A stretch of 5,474 nt of DNA from Elusimicrobiota bacterium (GTDB lineage Bacteria; Elusimicrobiota; Elusimicrobia; UBA1565; UBA9628): contig JAGWMT010000226.1 in assembly GCA_028871595.1 (NCBI GenBank), forward strand, positions 1 to 5,474. Reading direction: 5' to 3'. The notes under the pieces were generated by a model, which saw only the letters and a program-made list of their open reading frames with translations, did no database searches and was not told the DNA's origin. The position numbers were made by a program, and so were the translations under genes. Below, piece after piece: positions 1-4,407 of this stretch; the stretch's first letter is position 1, and each line of letters opens with the position of its first letter.

Positions 1-355
1 CGGACTCCGCCGCCTGCTCGCGGAATTCGGCCTCGGCCGACGCCTCGGCTTCCGCCTTCGCCTGCTTCTCGAAGCCGGGGTACATTACGGTGTGCTCGTA
101 GCGCTCGCCCGCGATCGCGGCCTCCAGAATCTTCTCCACCGTCATGTCCTTGGCGGGGTAAAGCAGCGCGAGATGCGCATGAGCGTGGCCGGTCTCGGCG
201 TCGGCCGTATCCTCGAACAATTTGGCGACCTCCTCGTCGCCCAACTGCCGGGCGATCTTGGCGAAGTAAAGGTACTTCCGGTTGGCCATGGACTCGCCGG
301 CGAACGCCGCCTCGAGATTTTTTTTCGTCTGCCCCAGCTTCTCCTCGGTCTTCAT
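1..355 (-). CDS. rbr: Rubrerythrin, N-terminal part (3' end beyond window edge)
   Basis: Rubrerythrin is a cytosolic di-iron peroxidase that reduces hydrogen peroxide to water. I translated the minus strand from the ATG at 355-353; it stays open for 118 codons to the window edge. The ferritin-like four-helix fold is recognisable: the helix-1 ligand region AFAGESMANRKY contains Glu21, the second ligand set ETGHAH contains Glu54 and His57, and AGERYEHTVMYP contains Glu84 and Glu87. These match the spacing of the known di-iron ligands. The last ligand pair and any C-terminal rubredoxin domain would lie outside the window, so I cannot tell whether this is the short or the rubredoxin-fused form. 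The start is supported by a strong GGGAGG ribosome binding site (complement of 361-366). The Fur-family gene lies 50 bases upstream on the same strand, with a TTAGA/TCTAA dyad in the gap, which suggests iron/peroxide-dependent control. Confidence 0.93.
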   Translation of the reverse strand, partial: MKTEEKLGQTKKNLEAAFAGESMANRKYLYFAKIARQLGDEEVAKLFEDTADAETGHAHAHLALLYPAKDMTVEKILEAAIAGERYEHTVMYPGFEKQAKAEAEASAEAEFREQAAES

Positions 356-371
356 TATAGCCTCCCTAGAG

Positions 372-386
372 TTAGATTCATTCTAA
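372..386. promoter_or_regulatory. Fur/Irr/PerR-type operator in front of rubrerythrin
   Basis: The 15 bases TTAGATTCATTCTAA form an inverted repeat, TTAGA-N5-TCTAA. They also fit the 7-1-7 layout typical of Fur-superfamily operators such as the PerR box. On the minus strand a -10-like TAGAAT (complement of 380-385) lies inside the dyad, about 25 bases from the rubrerythrin start codon. A bound regulator would therefore cover the promoter. I see no convincing -35 for it. The adjacent Fur-family protein is the obvious candidate regulator; that link is inferred from position and from half-sites shared with the dyad near 840. Confidence 0.6.
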
Positions 387-405
387 TCATGTGCGCAAAA
401 AAAGA

Positions 406-822
406 TCACTTGCCCCAATCGCCGCGAAGAAGAATGTCCATCCGGCGGACCGTGGCGCGGTTGCCGGGCTTGAGGCTGACCGAGACCTCGCCGGCGGGAA
501 GATCGTAAAGCTTCCCCGATTTTTCGTCCAGGAAGTGATTGTGCGTCTCGATGTTCTGATCGTAGATGACGCTGGCGGAATGGGGAAGACGGTACTCGCG
601 CAGCAGGCCGGCCTGGACCAGCACGGCCAGCGTGTTGTAGACCGTCGCCATGCTGAGCTTGGGGAAATTCTTGTCGGTCCAGTTCTTGACGTCTTCGGCG
701 GTCGGATGGTCCGCGGAGCAGAGAACGAATTGGGCGATGGCGATGCGCTGCGCCGTCGGCCTCACGCCGGCTTGGGTCAGCCGGGATTCGATCTCGTGGG
801 GCGTGAGGCAGTGCGATTTCAC
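406..822 (-). CDS. Fur-superfamily regulator, PerR/Irr-like, lacking structural zinc cysteines
   Basis: This 138-residue protein has the length and architecture of the Fur superfamily. The N-terminal winged helix (about residues 10-80) includes GVRPTAQR, HPTAEDV and the recognition region SMATVYNTLAVLVQAGLLRE; a C-terminal dimerisation/metal domain follows. His39, Asp88, His94, His96 and Asp107 fall at the positions of the five Fe/Mn ligands of Bacillus PerR (H37, D85, H91, H93, D104). The aspartate at the last position is the residue linked to peroxide sensing in PerR. The two CxxC pairs that hold structural zinc in PerR and many Fur proteins are absent: DEKS replaces the first and there is none at the C-terminus. 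In this, and in the HNH/LYDLP region and the RRMDILLR end, it resembles alphaproteobacterial Irr. The start is GTG at 822, with no Shine-Dalgarno. It lies directly upstream of rubrerythrin, so a role in iron or peroxide control is likely. Family assignment is firm; the subtype (PerR or Irr) is open. Confidence 0.9.
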   Translation of the reverse strand: MKSHCLTPHEIESRLTQAGVRPTAQRIAIAQFVLCSADHPTAEDVKNWTDKNFPKLSMATVYNTLAVLVQAGLLREYRLPHSASVIYDQNIETHNHFLDEKSGKLYDLPAGEVSVSLKPGNRATVRRMDILLRGDWGK

Positions 823-828
823 AACTGT

Positions 829-857
829 ATATTAACTCTAATATTAGAATCTGTCAA
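829..857 (-). promoter_or_regulatory. Sigma-70-type promoter of the Fur-family gene
   Basis: Read on the minus strand there is a perfect -35, TTGACA (complement of 852-857), a 17-base spacer and the -10-like TAATAT (complement of 829-834; four of six match TATAAT). Counting the -10 hexamer as -12 to -7 puts +1 at base 822, the first base of the GTG start codon. The transcript would then be leaderless, which agrees with the missing ribosome binding site. The spacer holds a perfect 12-base palindrome that probably serves as the operator. Confidence 0.6.
837..848. promoter_or_regulatory. 12-bp perfect palindrome, probable autoregulatory operator
   Basis: TCTAATATTAGA is a perfect palindrome lying wholly inside the spacer between the -35 and -10 of the Fur-family gene. 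Its half-sites TCTAA and TTAGA are those of the dyad before rubrerythrin, but in the opposite order: diverging here, converging there. Both sites share the octamer ATTCTAAT when read on suitable strands. Binding here would block RNA polymerase, so negative autoregulation is the simplest reading. Confidence 0.55.
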
Positions 858-902
858 GAGATGGATTATCGGAAGTAAAATCCGGACAGAAAAATGGGAT
901 GT

Positions 903-919
903 AATGGATTTAATCCATT
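903..919. terminator. A/T-rich stem-loop at the 3' end of the small hypothetical gene
   Basis: AATGGAT-TTA-ATCCATT is a perfect 7-bp stem with a 3-base loop; the loop is the stop codon of the minus-strand gene ending at 910. On that strand a run of five T follows about 10 bases downstream of the stem. The stem is short and A/T-rich, so this is at best a weak terminator. It could also be chance symmetry. Confidence 0.3.
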
Positions 920-1287
920 TTCCTTTTCTGTCGATAGAATGCCGCGAGGAGAGCCTTGAGAGTCTTCTCGTGGTCTCTCGCCCGGCTCTTTAGGAGCGTC
1001 AGTTCCGGTTCGAGTTCGGTAAAAAAATCCATCGGCTCCCTTTCCATGGCAGTGATGAAGTCTCGTTCGTCGGCAAAAACCGCAATACACTCGGCGATTG
1101 TCGACATCGTGCTCCAACTCTCGGCCAAAATTGTCGAGTGATGGGATGCCTTATCGCCCAGGTCTGCCGCCTGGAGGCGCGCACGGAATTTCTTTGCAAG
1201 CGAAGCTTCGGTCATTTTAAGCCGCTTCGTCGCCCGGGCCGATAGATAAGAGGTCTTATTTTGCATAGCAGTTATTTCCCGTCGCAT
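910..1287 (-). CDS. Small charged, helix-rich protein of unknown function
   Basis: I do not recognise this 125-residue product. It is rich in Lys, Arg, Glu and Ala, has no hydrophobic stretch long enough for a membrane segment or signal peptide, and looks mainly alpha-helical. The C-terminal third (ELEPELTLLKSRARDHEKTL and following) could form an amphipathic helix or short coiled coil ending in the basic tail RQKRKMD. Two starts are possible: ATG at 1287, or ATG at 1266 giving 118 residues (MQNKTSYLSARATK...). Neither has a convincing ribosome binding site. Third codon positions are less G/C-rich than in ada or the transporter, which may mean recent acquisition. It diverges from the winged-helix gene at 1426 and is separated from the Fur-family promoter by a weak stem-loop. 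It could be a spurious frame, but no stronger frame covers this stretch. Confidence 0.55.
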   Translation of the reverse strand: MRREITAMQNKTSYLSARATKRLKMTEASLAKKFRARLQAADLGDKASHHSTILAESWSTMSTIAECIAVFADERDFITAMEREPMDFFTELEPELTLLKSRARDHEKTLKALLAAFYRQKRKMD

Positions 1288-1308
1288 TCGTCTTCAAGGT
1301 TGAGGGGT

Positions 1309-1338
1309 AGGGTAGTGCTCGTGGTTTATCCTTGTCAA
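1309..1338 (-). promoter_or_regulatory. Possible promoter of the small hypothetical gene
   Basis: On the minus strand a perfect TTGACA (complement of 1333-1338) is followed 18 bases later by TACCCT (complement of 1309-1314), which matches the -10 consensus at only three positions. It is correctly placed to start a transcript about 15 bases before the upstream start codon at 1287. The -10 is poor, so the call rests mainly on the -35. Confidence 0.3.
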
Positions 1339-1374
1339 TGAGAGCGATTCGGGGCGAAAGCGATGCGGTCATTA

Positions 1375-1398
1375 TTTCGCATTTCGCGAATTGCGAAA
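1375..1398. promoter_or_regulatory. 24-bp near-perfect dyad, probable operator
   Basis: The outer arms TTTCGCA (1375-1381) and TGCGAAA (1392-1398) are exact inverted repeats. The inner TTCGCGAA (1383-1390) is a perfect palindrome with the same centre. Of the 24 bases only the symmetric pair 1382/1391 fails to match. The dyad overlaps the -35 of the promoter of the winged-helix gene at 1426, so a bound dimer would exclude RNA polymerase. The product of that gene is the natural candidate binder, as in autoregulated toxin-antitoxin operons; this is inference from position. Confidence 0.65.
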
Positions 1399-1419
1399 CG
1401 CGATATTACCTGCTATACT
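1391..1419 (+). promoter_or_regulatory. Extended -10 promoter of the winged-helix/nucleotidyltransferase operon
   Basis: TATACT at 1414-1419 matches the -10 consensus at five of six positions and is preceded by TGC, giving a complete extended -10 element. Seventeen bases upstream is TTGCGA (1391-1396), four of six to TTGACA, inside the right arm of the 24-bp dyad. Standard spacing puts +1 at 1426, the A of the ATG start codon, so the mRNA is predicted to be leaderless. No Shine-Dalgarno precedes that ATG, which agrees. Confidence 0.65.
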
Positions 1420-1425
1420 AATGGC

Positions 1426-1953
1426 ATGAACACGCCCAGCGGTCTGAAACCCCAGGACGTGCTCGTCCTGCTGAAGATGGTGGCCTCCAAGGATCGATCT
1501 TGGAGGCTCGTCGACCTGGCCCAAGAACTCGGTCTATCTCTGTCCGAAGTCAGCATGGCGCTGGAACGGGCCAAGCGGGCGCGGCTGATCGACAGCTCGA
1601 AAAAGCGCATCAATCGGACGTCCTTGCTCGAATTCGTGCTGCACGGGGTCAAGTACGCCTACCCGGCCGAGCCTGGAGCGCTTTGCCGTGGCGTTCCGAC
1701 GTCTCATTCAGCGCCCCCGCTTTCGAAGAGAATCGTCTCCAACGACGATGATCAGTATGTCTGGCCGTCGGGCGAAGGAACGGTCCGCGGCCAGGCCATC
1801 GAGCCGCTTTATTCGTCGGTTCCCTTGGCGGTCGGCAAGGATCCAGAGCTACATGAACTGCTGGCCTTGGTGGACGCTCTTCGCGTCGGCCGCGCGCGCG
1901 AGCGCCAGATCGCCGGAGAGGAACTGACGCGCCGACTCCAGCATGCCGCGTAG
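1426..1953 (+). CDS. Winged-helix regulator paired with an AbiEii-type nucleotidyltransferase (antitoxin-like)
   Basis: The 175-residue protein opens with a MarR/AbiEi-like winged helix (about residues 7-57): LKPQDVLVLLK, then a helix-turn-helix LVDLAQELGLSLSEVSMALE and a short wing. A conserved-looking middle follows (FVLHGVKYAYPAEPG, GVPTSHSAPPLS), then VWPSGEGTVRGQAIEPLYSSVP, and a C-terminal helix region LLALVDALRVGRARERQIAG. From memory, proteins of this shape occur directly upstream of AbiEii-like nucleotidyltransferases; I have not confirmed this by search. The start at 1426 is preferred over upstream codons because the promoter's +1 falls on it and the winged helix begins soon after. 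Its 3' end overlaps the next start by 11 bases, the coupling expected of a toxin-antitoxin-like pair. It appears intact although its partner is broken. Likely role: DNA-binding autorepressor and antitoxin; only the DNA-binding part is visible in the sequence. Confidence 0.82.
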   Translation: MNTPSGLKPQDVLVLLKMVASKDRSWRLVDLAQELGLSLSEVSMALERAKRARLIDSSKKRINRTSLLEFVLHGVKYAYPAEPGALCRGVPTSHSAPPLSKRIVSNDDDQYVWPSGEGTVRGQAIEPLYSSVPLAVGKDPELHELLALVDALRVGRARERQIAGEELTRRLQHAA

Positions 1954-2402
1954 AAAGGCGTCCCGCAACGTCGAGATGCTGGGCGTCGTCGCCAAAGGCC
2001 TCCAAGGACTCAAAGAAGAGGTTGTCTTCGTCGGCGGCGCGACGGTGGATCTTTTCATCACGGACCCCGCGGCGCCATGGCGAGCAAGTCTCCGTTCTTT
2101 CACTTCCGTACCTGATCGCCACGAAGTTTGATGCCATCCACGGCCGCGGCAACGGCGACTTCATGGGCAGCAAGGATCTTGAGGACATCGTCGCGCTTCT
2201 GGACGGATGCCCGGATGCCGAACGGAAGATCCTCGCGGCACCGGCCGATGTCCGGAAGTATCTCGCCACGGAGTTCCAGAAACTTCAGGCGGACAAGATG
2301 TTCCAGGCGGGCTTGGAGGGTCACTTGGGCTTTGGGCGTGACGTAAGCGACCGCCTTGATCGATGGTTCGACATCGCGCGGCGAATCGCCGCGTCAAGCT
2401 GA
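1943..2402 (+). pseudogene. AbiEii-type nucleotidyltransferase, internally deleted and frameshifted
   Basis: The first 45 codons (ATG at 1943, overlapping the regulator's end) encode the start of a nucleotidyltransferase: LKEEVVFVGGATVDLFITDP holds the conserved Gly-Gly strand-turn (Gly31, Gly32). After about base 2077 that frame stops making sense. The family sequence resumes in another frame at about 2079-2090 with VSVLSLPYLIATKFDAIHGR, then GNGDFMGSKDLEDIVALLDG, and runs to TGA at 2400-2402. In intact homologues, as I remember them, these parts are separated by roughly 80 residues carrying the TDDVD-type catalytic acidic motif. That segment is missing here, not merely shifted, and no Asp-x-Asp motif is present in either frame at the junction. 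The enzyme must be inactive. If functional it would transfer nucleotides to a cellular target, as AbiE/MenT-type toxins do. Its regulator is retained, so this is a disarmed toxin-antitoxin-like locus. Confidence 0.85.
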
Positions 2403-2507
2403 TGCTTCGGTCTGAATCTGCACAAAAAGTGGACAATTTAATCGGACGAATATTCGGGAATTAATTTCGCGGTTTCGAGAAATGCATATTATTCCAGAAT
2501 CTTTAAG

Positions 2508-2536
2508 GGATCGAATTTCGTGGAAATTCCCGATTC
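2508..2536. repeat. Stem-loop in the spacer before rlmF
   Basis: GAATTTC-GTG-GAAATTC (2513-2529) is a perfect 7-bp stem with a 3-base loop. Beyond a CC bulge the stem continues with ATC (2510-2512) against GAT (2532-2534). An outer GAATC (2497-2501) can also meet GATTC (2532-2536) in an alternative fold. There is no T-run on either side, so it is not a typical intrinsic terminator. It lies immediately 5' of the tRNA-like segment, where a tRNA's D-arm would be expected, but does not fit a D-arm. Confidence 0.45.
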
Positions 2537-2538
2537 GT

Positions 2539-2584
2539 CTGCCCTGCGAAGGCAGATATCCAGGTTCGATTCCCGACGAGCGCA
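2539..2584 (+). other. tRNA-like 3' half, possibly a tRNA-Arg relic or attachment-site remnant
   Basis: CTGCC-CTGCGAA-GGCAG (2539-2555) is a perfect 5-bp stem with a 7-base loop in tRNA anticodon form (C32, T33, anticodon GCG for arginine, A37, A38). Four bases later, GG-TTCGATT-CC matches a T-arm loop (TTCGATT, 2565-2571), followed by CGAGCGC and A (2577-2584), which fits a 3' acceptor strand plus discriminator base. Two of the five T-stem pairs are mismatched. I find no 5' acceptor strand GCGCTCG and no canonical D-arm upstream, so this is not a working tRNA. It may be the eroded remnant of a tRNA gene or of an integration site, or a chance match. Confidence 0.35.
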
Positions 2585-3335
2585 ATGGACGGCTTGGGGC
2601 TTTATATTCATAAACGAAATCGGCACCGTGACCGCTACGATTTCGAGCGGCTCGCGCACGACAGTCCGGCGCTCGCGCCCTTCGTCCGGGTCACGCCCCG
2701 CGGCGAATCGTCCATCGACTTCGCCGATCCGAAAGCGATTCTCGCTCTGAATCGCGCGCTTCTGAAGTCATGTTACGACGTGGCGCATTGGGGAATCCCC
2801 GCCGGATATTTGTGCCCGCCCATTCCCGGCCGCGCCGATTACATCCATCATCTGGCCGACCTTCTGAACGGCGCTCGCGGCGAGGCGGTGCGGATCTTGG
2901 ACGTCGGCGTCGGCGCGAATTGTATTTATCCCATCATCGGCCGGGCGGAATACGGCTGGCGGTTCACGGGAAGCGACGTCGATCCGGGCGCCCTTAAATC
3001 CGCGCAAATGGACGAATTTAAACCGGCGTCCGGAGTCGGGGCGAAATTTCGGCGGACAAGGCGGCGAACTGTGGTTTTCCGGCGGGGAAGCGGCGTTCGT
3101 CGGCCGCATGATTCAAGAAAGCGCGGCGTGCAAGACGAACATCGGATGGTTTTCGGCGTTGATCTCAAAAGAATCGAATCTGCCGGTGATCGCCAAGGCG
3201 CTGACGAAGGCCGGCGCCGTTTCGCGGCGGACGATCGATATGGCGCAAGGCCAGAAACGAAGCCGGATCGTCGCGTGGACGTACCAGGAAAAATTCGGCG
3301 CAAGAAACGGGAAGAAGAGCGGCGATGCTTCCTGA
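2585..3335 (+). pseudogene. rlmF: 23S rRNA m6A1618 methyltransferase RlmF, internally deleted and frameshifted
   Basis: RlmF (YbiN) uses S-adenosylmethionine to methylate N6 of adenine 1618 of 23S rRNA. The 5' part, from ATG 2585, carries clear family blocks: [41 protein letters not shown], the SAM-binding [16 protein letters not shown] (from residue 104) and [13 protein letters not shown] (residues 129-141). After about base 3010 that frame is no longer family-like. The family C-terminus resumes in another frame at about 3047 with [20 protein letters not shown], then [20 protein letters not shown] and [14 protein letters not shown], ending at TGA 3333-3335. In intact RlmF some 60-75 residues separate the two parts, including the NPPF motif that positions the target adenine; here about 16 codons remain and no NPPF is present. 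The product cannot be an active methyltransferase. Reading the plus-strand frame from 2585 straight to 3343 yields only a nonsense, arginine-rich tail. Confidence 0.9.
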
Positions 3336-3347
3336 TAATCTGACGGC

Positions 3348-4403
3348 ATGAAGATCGATCAACAGATGGCATGGACGGCGGTGACGACGCGCGACGCGGG
3401 CGCCGATGGGCTGTTCGTGTTCGCCGTGAAGACCACGGGCGTGTATTGCCGCCCGTCGTGCGCCTCCCGGCGCGCGCTGCGCGACCATGTGTCGTTCTTT
3501 CGCGGTCCGGCCGCCGCGGAGGCCGCCGGCTATCGCGCCTGTCTGCGCTGCCGGCCGCGCGACGCCGCCGGAGCCGAGGCGAGCTTGGTGCGCGAGGCGT
3601 GCCGAATGATCGTCGCGCGCGCCAAAACGGACGAGAGGCTCCTGATCGCCGACGTGGCACGGGAATTGAAGGTGGCGCCGTCGAAGTTGAGCCGCCTATT
3701 CGCGCGGCACGCGGGCACGACCCCGAAAAAATACGCGGTCGCCCGGCGCTTCGAGCGGTTCAAACGCGGGGTCCGTTCCGCCGGCGTCGTCGAATCCCAG
3801 TATGAGGCGGGCTTCGGTTCGCCCAGCCGTTTGTATGAGGCCGCGCGGGGTTATCTTGGCATGACGCCCGGTGCCTACGCGAAAGGCGGCGCCGGCGAGA
3901 CGATCTCCTACGGTTACGCCGCGTCGCCGGTCGGGGAGTTGATGATCGCCTTCACGTCAAAGGGATTGTGCTCCGTGGATATGGGCGATTCGAGAAAAAA
4001 TATGGAGAAACGTCTCCGCGCGCGTTTTCCGTGCGCGGCACTGCGGCACGACGCCAAGGCCGCGGCGGCGACCGGGCGCACGCTGTCGTCCGTCATGAGC
4101 GCGAAAACCGCGGCGTCGAGCGTGGCGGTCGATCCGCGCGGCACGGCGTTCCAACGTCTCGTCTGGGCCGCGCTGCAGCATATCCCCGCGGGGCGCACGA
4201 AGACGTACGCCCAGGTCGCCCGGGACATCGGCCGTCCCAGCGCCGCCCGCGCCGTCGCGCGCGCGTGCGCGACGAACTCCATCGCCGTCGCGATCCCGTG
4301 CCACCGCGTCGTCGGATCGGACGGCGCGCTCCGGGGGTATCGTTGGGGTCCCGCGCGCAAGATGCGGCTTCTCGAGTTGGAGGGAGCGGCCCGTATCCCG
4401 TAA
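3348..4403 (+). CDS. ada: Ada: methylphosphotriester-DNA / O6-alkylguanine-DNA methyltransferase and regulator
   Basis: Ada repairs alkylated DNA by irreversible transfer of methyl groups to its own cysteines and activates the adaptive response. All three modules are present in 351 residues, close to the E. coli length of 354. The N-terminal zinc domain has Cys34, Cys38, Cys65 and Cys68 (VYCRPSC ... YRACLRCRP), the first corresponding to the methyl-acceptor Cys38 of E. coli. An AraC-type helix-turn-helix spans about residues 85-175 (LLIADVARELKVAPSKLSRL ... YEAGFGSPSRLYEAARGYLG). The C-terminal MGMT domain follows from about 184, with the active-site PCHRVV (Cys318) and the RxRxW-like loop RGYRWG. 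No key residue is missing. The start follows the rlmF remnant by 12 bases and lacks a clear ribosome binding site; Met7 is an alternative. No Ada box precedes it, so autoactivation from a local promoter is not evident. The transporter gene begins 4 bases after its stop. Confidence 0.96.
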   Translation: MKIDQQMAWTAVTTRDAGADGLFVFAVKTTGVYCRPSCASRRALRDHVSFFRGPAAAEAAGYRACLRCRPRDAAGAEASLVREACRMIVARAKTDERLLIADVARELKVAPSKLSRLFARHAGTTPKKYAVARRFERFKRGVRSAGVVESQYEAGFGSPSRLYEAARGYLGMTPGAYAKGGAGETISYGYAASPVGELMIAFTSKGLCSVDMGDSRKNMEKRLRARFPCAALRHDAKAAAATGRTLSSVMSAKTAASSVAVDPRGTAFQRLVWAALQHIPAGRTKTYAQVARDIGRPSAARAVARACATNSIAVAIPCHRVVGSDGALRGYRWGPARKMRLLELEGAARIP

Positions 4404-4407
4404 ATCC

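Noticed and set aside
397..410. T-run on the minus strand just after the Fur-family stop as an intrinsic terminator
   Set aside because: Only a three-base-pair stem (GAT/ATC) precedes it, and the rubrerythrin operator and start follow at once; read-through or a new promoter is more likely.
391..993. Plus-strand open frame over the Fur-family gene
   Set aside because: Antisense shadow of a clear Fur-superfamily gene with conserved motifs on the minus strand.
1649..2269. Minus-strand open frame of 206 codons opposite the regulator and nucleotidyltransferase
   Set aside because: Product is Arg/Pro/Ser-rich without recognisable motifs; both plus-strand frames show clear family sequence.
2403..2584. 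A complete functional tRNA gene in the spacer before rlmF
   Set aside because: No matching 5' acceptor strand or D-arm is present, and two T-stem pairs are mismatched.
3119..3126. AAAGCGCG, seven of eight to the Ada-box core AAAGCGCA
   Set aside because: It lies in the coding part of the rlmF remnant, over 200 bases before ada, with no promoter elements at proper spacing.
2926..3660. Minus-strand open frame of 244 codons across the rlmF remnant and ada
   Set aside because: Arginine- and serine-rich nonsense composition, spanning a pseudogene junction and a certain gene on the other strand.
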